From Turnera subulata (lineage: Eukaryota > Streptophyta > Magnoliopsida > Malpighiales > Passifloraceae): a stretch of 64,000 nucleotides of DNA. Under the pieces are notes generated by a model that did not search any database, had not been told where the DNA came from, and worked only from the letters and a program-made list of their open reading frames with translations. Location of the stretch: the NCBI GenBank assembly GCA_028386065.3, contig JAKUCV010004525.1, positions 4,377 to 68,376 on the forward strand. Reading direction: 5' to 3'. How positions within the stretch are numbered: the stretch's first letter is position 1; each line of letters begins with the position of its first letter. Shown here one piece after another: positions 47,884 to 60,035 of the stretch. The position numbers and the translations under genes were made by a program.

Positions 47884-50800
47884 TTTTTGAGTTTTGAGCT
47901 GAAATTTTGATTTTTTTAATTTTGAGCTGAAATTTCGTACACACACCAACAAGAATCCAATCCAACTACCTGCCAAATTTCATATTTTTCTGAGAAGTGG
48001 AAGTCGGATTTTGTATTTTTGGAACAATTAAAATCCGGTAAATCAGAAAAAATGGAAATTTTAATTTTTGAATTTTGAGCTGAAATTTTGCACACACACC
48101 AATCCAGCTACGTGAAAAATTTTTAACTTTTATGTAATGTGGAAGTCGGACTTTTTATTTTTTGAACAATTAAAATCCCGTAAATTGGAAAAAATGGAAA
48201 AGCACCTCAGATGACCTCAAATTGTCCGAGGAAGGCATCCAAAAATCCTTATAAATCATCCCCATATTTGTGGAATCATCTTAGGTTGCATTTGACATGG
48301 TGGATTTGGAGATTGCTCATTGGTGCGCCATTGGTGCGCTATTGGTGTGATTCTTGAGTTTTGAGCTGAAATTTTGATTATTGAGTTTTTAGCTGAAATT
48401 TTGTACGCACACGAATAAAAATGCAGTCCAACTACCTGCAAAATTTCAAATTTTTTTGAGTTGTGGAAGTCCGACTTTTTATTTTTGGACAATTAAAATC
48501 CCTTAAATCGGGAAAAATAGAAAAGCGTCTTAGATGAGCTCAAAATGTCCGGGGAAGGCATCCAAAAATCCATATAAATCATCCCCATATTTGTGGAATC
48601 ATCTTAGGTAGCATTTTGACATGATGGATTTGGAGATTGCTCTTATGCATTGGTTCACTGGGCCATTGGTGTGCTATTGGGGCGCCATTGGGGCGCTATT
48701 GGTGCAATTTTTGAGTTTTGAGCTGAAATTTTGATTTTTGGTTTTTGTGCTTAAATTTTTTACAAAGATCAACAAAAATCCAGTCCAACTGCCTGCAAAA
48801 TTTCAGATTTTTCTGAGTTATGGAAGTTCGACTTATTATTTTTGAACAATTTAATTCCCGTAAATCCGGAAAAATGGAAAAGCACCTCAGATGAGCTCAA
48901 TTTGTCCTGGGAAGGCATCCAAAAAACATTATAAATCATCCCCTTTTTTTAAGAATCTTCTTAGGTAGCATTTGACATGGTGGATTTGGAGATTGCTCAT
49001 ATGCAATGGTTCACTGGGCCATTGGTGCGCTATTGAGGCGCCATTGGTGTGATTTTTGAGTTTGGAGCTGAAATTTTGATTTTTAATTTTTGTGCTTAAA
49101 TTTTGAACAGAGGACATTAAAAATCCAATCCAACTATTTGAAAAATTTCAGTTTTTTCTAAGTTGTGGAATTTTTATTGTCCGAGGAAGGCATCCAAAAA
49201 TCCTTATAAATCATCCCCATATTTGTGGAATCATCTTAGGTTGCATTTGACATGGTGGATTTGGAGATTGCTCATTGGTGCGCCATTGGTGCGCTATTGG
49301 TCCGATTTTTCTGTTTTGAGCTGAAATTTTGATTTTTGAGTTTTGAGCTAAAATTTTGTACACACACAAATAAAAATCCACTCCAACTACCTGAAAAATT
49401 TCAGACGTTTCTGAGATTTGGAATTCCAACTTTTAATTTTTTGAACAATTAAAATCCCGTAAATCGGGAAAAATGGAAAAGCACCTCAGATGAGTTCAAA
49501 ATGTCCGGGGAAGGCATCCAAAAATTTATAAATCATCCACATATTTTTGGAATCATCTTATGTAGCATTTGTCATGGTGGATTTTGAGACTGCTCTTACG
49601 CATTGGTTTAATGGGCCATTGGGGCGCCAATGGGGCGCTATTGGTGCGCCATTGATGCGCTATTGGGGGGCTATTGGTGCGCCATTGGTGCGATTTTTGA
49701 GTTTTGAGCTGAAATTTTGATTTTTGTGTTTTGAGGTGAAATTTTGTACACACACCAATAAAAATCCACGCCAACTACATGAAAAATTTCAGATTTTTCT
49801 GAGAAGTGAAAGTCCGACTTTTTATTTTTGGAACGATTAAAATCCCGTAAATCGGGAAAAATGGAAAAGCACCTCAGATGAGCTCAAAATGTCTGGGGAA
49901 GGCATCCAAAAATCCTTATAAATCATCCCCATATTTTAGGAGTCATCTTAGGTAGCATTTGACATGGTGGATTAGGAGATTGCTCATTGGTGCGCCATTG
50001 GTGCGCTATTGATGCGATTTTTGAGTTTTGAGCTGAAATTTTTTATTTTTGAGTTTTTAGCTGAAATTTTGTACACACGCCAATAAAAATACAATTCAAC
50101 TACCTGCAAAATTTCAGAGTTTTCTGAGATGTGGAAGTCCGACTTTTTATTTTTGGAACAATTAAAATTCTTTAAATCGGGAAAAATGGAAAAGCACCTC
50201 AGATGACCTCAAAATGTCCGAGGAAGGCATCCAAAAATCCTTATAAATCATGCCCATATTTTTGGAATCAACTTAGGTAGCATTTGACATGTTGGATTTT
50301 CAGATTGCTCATTGGTGCGCCATTGGTGCGCTATTGATGCGATTTTTGAGTTTTGAGCTGAAATTTTTTATTTTTGAGTTTTGAGCTGAAACTTTGTACA
50401 CGCCAATAAAAATCCATTCCAACTACCTGAAAAATTTTAGATTTTTCTGTGAAGTGGAAGTCCGATTTTTTACTTTTGGAACAATTAAAATCTCGTAAAT
50501 CGGGAAAAATGGAAAAGCACCATAGACGACCTCAAAATGTCCGAGGAAGGCATAAAAAATCCTTATGAATCATTCCCATATTTGTGGAATCATCTTAGGT
50601 AGCATTTGACATGGTGGATTTGGAGATTGCTCATTGGTGCGCCATTGGTGCGCTGTTGGTGCGATTTTTGTGTTTTGAGCTGAAATTTTGAATTTTGAGT
50701 TTGGAGCTGAAATTCTATACACACACAATAAAAAATCCACTCCAACTACCTGCAAAATTTCCGATTTTTCTAAGATGTGGAAGTCCAACTTTTAGTTTTT

Positions 50801-50940
50801 GGAACAATTAAAATCCCGTAAATCGGGAGAAATGGAAAAGCACCATAGAAGAGCTCAAAATGTCCGGGGAAGGCATCCAAAAATCCTTATAATTCATCCC
50901 CATATTTGTGGAATCATCTTAGGTAGCATTTGACATGGTG

Positions 50941-51080
50941 GATTTGGAGATTGCTCTTCTGCATTGGTTCACTGGGCGATTGGTCCGCTATTGGGGCACC
51001 GTTGGGGCGCCATTGGTGCGCTATTGGTGCGCCGATGGTGCGATTTTTGAGTTTTGAGCAGAAATTTTAATTTTTGAAAT
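50941..51080 (-). repeat. Dispersed partial copy of the 29-33 kb satellite variant
   Basis: CTCTTCTGCATTGGTTCACT followed by GGGCGATTGGTCCGCTATTG and AATTTTAATTTTTGAAAT matches 30815-30950 and 32915-33050. The copy then jumps directly to CGGGAAAAATGG, an unusual junction. Confidence 0.65.
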
Positions 51081-54000
51081 CGGGAAAAATGGTAATGCAC
51101 CTTAGACGAGCTCAAAATGTCCGGGGAAGGCATCCAAAATTCCGTATAAATCATCCCCATATTTTCGGAGTCATCTTAGGTAGCATTTGACATGGTGGAT
51201 TTGGAGATTGCTCATTGGTGCACCATTGGTATGCTATTGAAGCGATTTTTGAGTTTTGAGCTGAAATTTTTTATTTTTGATTTTTGAGCTGAAATTTTGT
51301 ACACACGCCAATAAAAATCCAATCCAACTACCTGAAAAATTTCAGATTTGTCTGAGATGTGGAAGTCCGAATTTTTATTTTTGGAACAATTAAATTCCCG
51401 TAAATCGGGAAAAATGGAAAAGCACCTCAGATGACCTCAAAATGCCCGAGGAAGGCATCCAAAAATCCTTGTAAATCATCCCCACATTTGTGGAATCATC
51501 ATAGGTAGCATTAGACATGGTGGATTTTGAGATTGCTCTTTGGTGCGCCATTGGTGCGCTATTGATGCGATTTTTGAGTTTTGAGCTGAAATTTTGATTT
51601 TTGAGTTTTGAGCTGAAATTTTTTACACACACGAATTAAAATCCAGTCAACTACCTGCACGATTTTAGATTTTTCTGAGACGCGGAAGTCCGACTTTTAA
51701 ATTTTTGGAACAATTAAAATCCTGTAAATCGGGAAAATTGGAAAAGCACCTTAAATGACCTCAAAATGTCCGAGGAAGGCATCTAATAATCCTTAAAAAT
51801 CTTCCCCATATTTGTGGATCATCTTACGTAGCATTTCACATGGTGGATTTGGAGATTGCTCATTGATGCGCCATTGGTGCGCTATTGTTGCGATTTTTGA
51901 GTTTGAGCTGAAATTTTAATTTTTGATTTTTGAGCTAAAACCTTTTATACACATGAATAAAAATCCAGGCCTACTACCTGCAAATTTTCAGAATTTTCTG
52001 AGAAATGGAAGTCCAATTTTTTATTTTTGGAACAATTAAAATCCCGTAAATCGGGAAAAATGGAAAAGCACCTCAGATGACCTCAAAATGTCCGAGGAAG
52101 GCATCTAATAATGCTTAAAACTCTTCCCCATATTTTTGGAATCATCTTAGGTAGCATTTGACAAGGTGGATTTGGAGATTGCTCATTGGTGCGCCATTGG
52201 TGCGATTTTTGAGTTTTGAGTTGAAATTTTGATTTTTTGTGCTGAAATTTTGTACACACACGAATAAAAATACAGTCCAACTACCTGCAAAATTTATGAT
52301 TTTTCTGATATGTGGAAGTCCGACTTTTTATTTTTGAACCATTAAAATCCCGTAAATCGCGAAAAGTGGAAAAGCATCTTGGATGAGCTCAAAATGTCCG
52401 GGGAAGGCGTCCAAAAATCCTTATAATCATCCCATATTTTCGGAGTCATCTTAGGTAGCATTTGACATGGTGGATTTGGAGATTGCTCTTTGGTGCGCCA
52501 TTGGTGCGCTATTGATGCGATTTTTGAATTTTTAGCTGCAATTTTAATTATTGAGTTTTGAGCTGAAAGTTTGTACACACACGAATTAAAATCCAGTCAA
52601 CTACCTGCAAGATTTCAGATTTTTCAGAGACATGGAAGTCCGACTTTTAAATTTTTGGAACATTTAAAATCCCGTAAATCGGTATAATTGGAAAAGCACC
52701 TCAGATGACCTCAAAATGTCCGAGGAAGGCATCCAAAAATCCTTATAAATCATCCCCATATTTTTGGAATCATCTTAGGTAGCATTTGACATGGTGGACT
52801 TGGAGATTGCTAATTGGTGCGCCATTGGTGCGCTATTGGGGCGCCATTGGTGCGTCATTGGTGCGCCATTGGGGCGCCATTGGTGCGTATTGTTGCGATT
52901 TATGAGTTTTGACCTGAAATTTTAATTTTTCTTTTAAGCTAAAAATATTTACGTACATGAATGAAAATCCTGTCCTACTACCTGCAAATTTTCAGATTTT
53001 TCTGAGAGGTGGAAGTCCGACTTTTTATTTTTAGAACAATTAAAATCCCGTAAATCGGGAAAAATGGAAAAGCACCTCAGATGACCTCAAAATGTCCGAG
53101 GAAAGCATCTAAAAATCCTTAAAAATCTTCCCCATATTTTTGGAATCGTCTTGGGTAGCATTTGACTTGGTGGATTTGGAGATTGCTCACTGGTGCGCCA
53201 TTGGTGCGGTATCGATGCGATTTTGAGTTTTGAGCTGAAATTTTGATTTTTAAGTTTTGAGCTGAAATTTTGTACACACACGAATAAAAATCCAGTGAAC
53301 TACCCGCAAAATTTCAGATTTTTCTGAGACGTGGAAGTCCGACTTTTTAATTTTTGGAACAATTAAAATCCTGTAAATCGGGAAAAATGGAAAAGCACCT
53401 CAAATGACCTCAAAATGTCAGAGGAAGGCATCCAAAAATCCTTATAAATCATCCCCATATTTGTGGAATCATCTTAGGTAGCATTTGAGAAGGTGGATTT
53501 GGAGATTGCTCATTGGCGCGCCATTGGTGCGCCATTGAGGCGCCATTGGTGCGCTATTGGGGCGCCATTGGTGCGGTATTGGTGCGATTTTTGAGTTTTG
53601 AACTGAAATTTTGAGTTTTAAGTTTTGAGCTTAAATTTTGTACACACATGAATAAAAATTCAGTTCTACTACCTGAAAAATTTCAGAATTTTCTGAGATG
53701 TGGAAGTCCGACTTTTTATTTTCGGAACAATTAAAATCCCATAAATTGAGAAAAATGGAAAAACACCTCAGATGATCACAAAATGTCCGAGGAAGTCTTC
53801 CAAAAATCATTATAAATCATCCCCATATTTTTGGAATCATCTTAGGTAGCATTTGACATGGTGGACTTGGAGATTGCTCTTTGGTGCGCTATTGACGCGA
53901 TTTTTGAGTTTTGAGCAGAAATTTTGTATACACACGAATAAAAAACCAGTCAACTACCTGCAAAATTTCAGATTTTTCTCAGATGTGGAAGTCCGACTTT

Positions 54001-57000
54001 TTAATTTTTGGAACAATTAAAATCCTGTAAATCGGGAAAAATTGGAAAGCACCTCAAATGACCTCAAAATGTCCGAGGAAGGCATCCAAAAATCGCTATA
54101 AATCATCCCCATATTAGTGGAATCATCTTAGGTAGCATTTGACATGGTGGATTTGGAGATTGCTCATTGGGGCGCCAATGGTGCGCTATTGGTGCGATTT
54201 TTAAGTTTTGAGCTGAAATTTTGATTTTTGAGTTTTGAGCGTAAATTTTGTACACACAAGAATTAAATTTCAGTCCTACTACCTGCAAAATTTCAGAGTT
54301 TTCTCAGATGTGGAAGTCCAACTTTTTATGTTTGGAACAATTAAAAACCCTTAAATCGAGAAAAATGGAAAAGCACCTTAGATGAGCTCAAAATGTCCGG
54401 GGAAGGCATCCAAAAATCCTTATAAATCATCCCCATAATTGTGGAATCGTCTTAGGTAGCATTTGACATGGTGGATTTGGAGATTGCTCTTATGCATTGG
54501 TTCACTGGGCCACTGGTGCGCTATTGGGGCGCCAATGGGGCGCCATTGGTGCGCGATTGGTGTGCCATTGGTGCGATTTTTGAGTTTTGAGCTGAAATTT
54601 TCTACACACACCAATAAAAATCCAGTCCAACTACCTGCAAAATATCAGACTTTTCTGAGTTGTGGAAGTCCGAGTATTTATTTTTGGAACAATTAAAATC
54701 CCGTAAATCGGGAAAAGTGGAAAAGCACCTCAGATGAGCTCAAAATGTCCGGGAAAGGCATCCAAAAATCCTTTTAAATCATTCCCATATTTGTGGAATC
54801 ATCTTAGGTAGCATTTGACATGGTGGATTTGGAGATTGCTCATTGGTGCGCCAATGGTGCGCTATTGGGGCGCCATTGGTGCGTATTGGAGCGCCACTGG
54901 TACGCTATTGGTGCGATTTTTGAGTTTTGAGCTGAAATTTTTAATGTTTGAGCTTTGAGTTGAAATTTTGATTTTTGAGTTTTGAGCTGAAATTTTGTAC
55001 ACACACCAATAAAAATCCAGTCCTACTACCTGCAAAATTTCTGATTTTTCTGAGATGTGGAAGTCCAACTTTCTATATTTGGAACAATTAAAATCCCGTA
55101 AATCGGGAAAAATGGAAAAGCACCTTAAATGAGCTCAAAATGTCCGGGGAAGGAATCCAAAAATCCTTATAAATCACCCCCATATTTTTGAAACGATCTT
55201 AGGTAGCATTTGACATGATGGATTTGGAGAATGCTCATTGGTGCGCCATTGGTGCGCTATTGATGCGATTTTTGAGTTTTGAGCTGAAATTTTTTATTTT
55301 TGACTTTTGAGCTGAAATTTTGTACACACACCAATAAAACTCCAATCCAAATACTTGCAAAATTTGAGATTTTTCTGAGAAGTTGAAGTCCAACTTTTTA
55401 TTTTTGGAACAATTAAATTCCCGTAAATCGGGAAAAATGGAAAAGCACCACAGATGACCTCAAAATGACCGAGGAAGGCATCCACAAATCCTTATAAATC
55501 ATCCCCATATTTGTGGAATCATCTTAGGTTGCATTTGACGTGGTGGATTTGGAGAATGATCATTGGTGGGCCAATGGGGCGCTAGTGATGCGATTTTTGT
55601 GTTTTGAGCTGAAATTTTGATTTTTGAGTTTTGAGCTGAAATTTTGTACACACACGAATAAAAATTTAGTCAACTACCTGCAAAATTTCTGTTTTTTCTG
55701 AGACATGGAAGTCCGACTTTTTAGTTTTTGGAACAATTAAAATCCTGTAGATCGGGAAAAATCGAAAAGCATCTCAGATGAGCTCAAAATGTCCGGGGAA
55801 GGCATCAGAAAATCCTTATAAATCATCCCCATATTTGTGGAATCATCATAGGTAGCATTTACGTGGGGGATTTGGAGATTGCTCTTATGCATTGGTTCAC
55901 TGGGCCATTGGTGCGCTATTGGGGCGCCATTGGTGCGTTTTTGAGTTTTGAGCTGAAATTTTAATTTTAGAAGTTTTGAGCTAAACATTTGTACAAACAC
56001 CAATAAAAATCCAATCTAACTACCTGAAAAATTTCAGATTTTTATAACATGTAGAAGTCCTATTTTTTATTTTTGTAACAATTAAAATTCCAAAAATTGG
56101 AAAAAATGGAAAAGCACCTCAGATGACCTCAAATTGTCCGGGGAAGGCATCCAAAAATCCTTATAAATCATCCCCATATTTCTGGAATCATCTTAGGTAG
56201 CGTTTGACATGGTGGATTTGGAGATTGCTCTTATGCATTGGCTCATTGGGCCATTGGTGCGCTATTGGGGCGCCACTAGTGCGCCATTGATGCGCTATTG
56301 GTGCGCCATTGGTGCGAATTTTGAGCTTTGAGCTGAAATTTTGATTTTCCAGTTTTGTGCTGAAATTTTGTACACACACCAATAACAATCCAATCCAACT
56401 ACCTGCAAAATTTCAGAATTTTCTGAGAAGTGGAAGTCCAACTTTTTATTTTTGGAACAATTAAAATCCCGTAAATCGGGAAATATGGAAAAGCACCTCA
56501 GATGAGCTCAAAATGTCCGGGAAAGGCATAAAAAAATCCTTATAAATCATACACATATTTGTGGAATCATCTTAGGTAGCGTTTGACATGGTGGAATTGC
56601 AGATTGCTCTTACGCATTGGTTCAGTGGGCCAATGGGGCGCCATTGGTGCGCCATTGGTGCGCTATTGGGGCGCCACTGGTGTGATTTTTGAGTTTTAAG
56701 CTTAAATTTTTAACAGAAACCAATAGAAACCAATCCAAACTACCTGCAAAATTTCAGAATTTTCTGAGATGTGGAAGTCCGACTTTTCATTTTTGGAACA
56801 ATTAAAATCCCATAAATTGGGAAAAATAGAAAAGCACCCCAGACGAGCACAAAATGTCCGGGGAAGGCATCCAAAAATCCTTATAATCATCCCCAAATTT
56901 GTGGAATAATCTTATGTAGCATTTGACATGGTGGATTTGGTGTGCCATTGGTGCGCTATTGGTGCGCTATTGGTCCTTTTTTTGAGTTTTGAACGGAAAT

Positions 57001-58777
57001 TTTGATTTTTGGGTTTTAAGCTGAAATCTTGTACACACACCAATAAAAATCCAATCCAACTACCTGAGAAATTTCAGAATTTTTTGAGATGTGGAAGTCC
57101 GACTTTTTACTTTTGGAACAATTAAAATCCCGTAAATCAGGAAAAATGGAAAAGCACCATGGAAGAGCTCAAAATGCCCGGGGAAGGCATCCAAAAATCC
57201 TTATAATTCATCCCCATATTTGTGGAATCATCTTAGGTAGCATTTGACATGGTGGATTTGGAGATTGCTCTTATGCATTGATCACTAGGCCATTCGTGCG
57301 CTACTGGGGCGCCGTTGGGGCGCCATTGATGCGCTACTAGGGCGCTATTGGTGCACCAATGGGCCGCCATTGGCGCGATTTTTGAGTTTTGAGCTGAAAT
57401 TTTGTTCACACACCAATAAAAATCCAATCCAACTACCTGCCAAAATTTCAGATTTTTCTGAGAAGTGGAAGTCCGACTTTTTATTTTTGGAACAATTAAA
57501 ATTCCGTACAAAAAAATGAAAATCCTGATTTTTTAATTTTGTGCTGAAATTTTGCACACACACCAATAAAAATCCAATCCAACTACCTGCAAAATTTGCG
57601 ATTTTTTCTGAGATGTGGAAGTCGGACTTTTTATTTTTTGAACAATTAAAATCCCATAAATTGGAAAAAATGCAAAAGCACCTCAGATGAGCTAAAAATG
57701 TCCAAGGAAGGCATCCAAAAATCCTTATAAATCATCCCCATACTTTTTGAATCATCTTAGGTAGCATTTGACATGGTGGATTTGGAGATTGCTCAATGGT
57801 GCGCCATCGGGGTGCCATTGGTGCGATTTTTGAGTTTTGAGCTGAAATTTTGTACACACACGAATTAAAATTTAGTCAACTACCTGCAAAATTTCAGATT
57901 TTTCTGAGACATGGAAGTCCGATTTTTTAATTTTTGGAACAATTAAAATCCCGAAAATTGGGAAAACTGGAAAAGCACCTCAAATGACCTCAAAATGTTC
58001 GAGCAAGGCTACCAAGAATCCTTATAAATCATCCCCGTATTTGTGGAATCATCTTAGGTAGCATTTGACATGGTGGATTTGGAGATTGCTCGTTGGTGCG
58101 CCATTGGTGCGCTATTGGTGCGATTTTTTAGTTTTGAGCTGAAATTTTGATTTTTGAGTTTTGAGCATAAATTTCGTACAAACTTGAATAAAAATCCAGT
58201 CCTACTACCTGCAAAATTTCAGAGTTTTCAGAGAAGTGGAAGTCCGACTTTATATTTTTGGAACAATTAAAATCCCGTAAATCGGGAAAAATGGAAATGA
58301 ACCTCAGATGACCTCAAAATGTCCGAGGAAGGCTTCCAAAAATCCTTATAAATCATTGCCATATATATGGAATCATCTTAGGTAGCATTTGACATGGTGG
58401 ATTTGGAGATTGCTCATTGGTGCGCCATTGGTGCGCTATTGATGCGATTTTTGAGTTTTGAGCTGAAATTTTGATTTTTGATTTTTGAGCTGAAATTTTG
58501 TACACACACGACTAAAAATCCAGTCAACTACCTGCAAAATTTCAGATTTTTCTGAGAGGTGGACGTCCGATTTTTTAATTTCTGGAACAATTAAAATCCT
58601 GTAAATCGGGAAAAATGGAAAAGCACCTCAAATGACCACAAAATGTCCGAGGAAGGCATCCAAAAATCCTTATAAATCATTACCATATTTGTGGAATCGT
58701 TTTAGGTAGCATTTGACATGCTGGATTTGGAGATTGCTCATTTGTGCGCCATTGGTGCGCTATTGGGGCGCCACTGG

Positions 58778-59979
58778 TGTTAGCCTAAACATGGGTCTAA
58801 TACTTTAATTAGTGTTAATCCATAATTAACCATGTTTAGTGTGTTGATATATTATAATTTTGATGACTAACAAACTGGATTAGATGTTTGCCATATATAG
58901 TTGTGTTGAGTTTTCTCGCAGCTTTGTTTTCAGCTTGGTTTCTGAAGAAACCACACCTATCTGACAACATCGTGGTCCCAGCTGCAAGTGGCCAAGTGGT
59001 CCCAATGGTCCATACAGCAATTAAGGCCAACTCCCAACGGGCAGAGAAAATGGTCCAACACTGGAGAGAAGTCTTCAACCCTTGTCTCTTACCTCTCTTT
59101 GATCAATTATGTGAAGGGGACCATGTGGCCCACACTTATGGTCCCGGATTGCTAAAAATGGAAAGTTTTCAAGTAATTGTGCTGCAAAGAGAGTGGACTT
59201 CCTGAAATGAACCCAACACCAGCTAGTGGATTGTGGAGTCAACTCTGAAGACTGATTTGTACCACATAGCCGTTGGATGAAGAGCTGAAGAGTACTTTAG
59301 AGCCGTTGGATGAAGATCTTCCTACCTACCCCCACCAACTCAAGCACTATATAAGGAAGGCCATTGCATATCTTTCTTCCTTAACCCAGCCATTTGAAAA
59401 TGTGCTATTGAGTTGATTATTGAGCTTATACCTGTTGTGTTCTTGCTGCTCTGAGAGCTTTGAAGTTGTGCTTAATCTTGTTCTCCAAGTCCTTACAAAG
59501 GGTAGAGTGTTTAGGCAAGACTAGTGTAGTATTGTTGGGTCCTCAAATCAGGGTTTTGATTTGAGTAAAGGTTAGAGTTTAGCCTGGGAAAAACTTGTAA
59601 AGGTTAGAGCTTAGCCTGCAAAAGCTTGTGTATGTAAAGGTTTGAGCTTAGCCTGCAAAAGCTTGGTTTCTGTAATCGGTTAAGGCTGATCCCGCAAAAG
59701 CCTAAGATAGTGAGTGTTTCTAAAATCCTAAAGGAAGGGCCTTTAGGTAGTGGAGGTACCTGGTGAGGGGGAACCACTATAAATCACTGTGTCATCCTTT
59801 CTCTCTTCTGTTTTTCTTTACCTTTGTGCATTTTACACAGATTTGCTCTGTGTGTTTGTGGTTCGTGAAGAAACCACTTGGTTCCTCAGAAACCAAAGTG
59901 GTTCCCTAGAAACCAACCTCGATTGAAGGGTAGCCTGATTCACCCCCCCCTCCTCTCTCAGGCCTATTCTGGGCAAACA
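58778..59979 (+). repeat. 5' LTR of copia copy 2
   Basis: TGTTAGCC to GGGCAAACA; one base at 59975 breaks the terminal inverted repeat relative to GGGCTAACA. It keeps the CTGCAAGTGGCCAAG segment deleted in copy 1's 3' LTR. Its last 150 bp (59800-59935) differ more from copy 1 and carry extra GGTT/AACC repeats (59868-59915). Confidence 0.94.
59348..59355 (+). promoter_or_regulatory. TATA box of copia copy 2 5' LTR
   Basis: TATATAAG in the same context as 1019-1026. Confidence 0.75.
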
Positions 59980-59981
59980 AT

Positions 59982-59993
59982 TGGTAGCGGAGC
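59982..59993 (+). promoter_or_regulatory. Primer binding site of copia copy 2
   Basis: TGGTAGCGGAGC two bases after the LTR; agrees with copy 1 for 12 nt. Confidence 0.85.
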
Positions 59994-60035
59994 TTCGTCC
60001 TCAGTATAAAGGAGTAACATCCAGAGGCAAAGATC

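Larger units (their letters stand above)
26575..58777 (-). repeat. Satellite array, reversed-polarity half
   Basis: About 32 kb of the same monomers read as reverse complement (landmarks CCTTATAAATCATCCCCATA, TTTGACATGGTGGATTTGGAG, TTGGTTCACTGGGCCATTGG, CCCGTAAATCGGGAAAAATGG). I saw no return to plus polarity. Diagnostic variants of the plus half recur here (for example the GGCGCGCC-containing monomer near 41735 and 43605), so the halves share ancestry. Ends abruptly inside an 11-bp array at CCACTGG, where copia copy 2 starts. No host gene, RNA gene or other element found within it. Confidence 0.95.

Noticed and set aside
16080..58600. Scores of 60-170-codon frames inside the satellite on both strands
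   Set aside because: They recur with each monomer, change frame with 11-bp unit number and show no known domain; they are by-products of the repeat.
15799..58777. Satellite monomer as an LTR or Helitron fragment
   Set aside because: No TG...CA ends, PBS or purine tract, and no TC...CTRR ends with a terminal hairpin seen; a repeat-database search would be needed to exclude an ancient origin.
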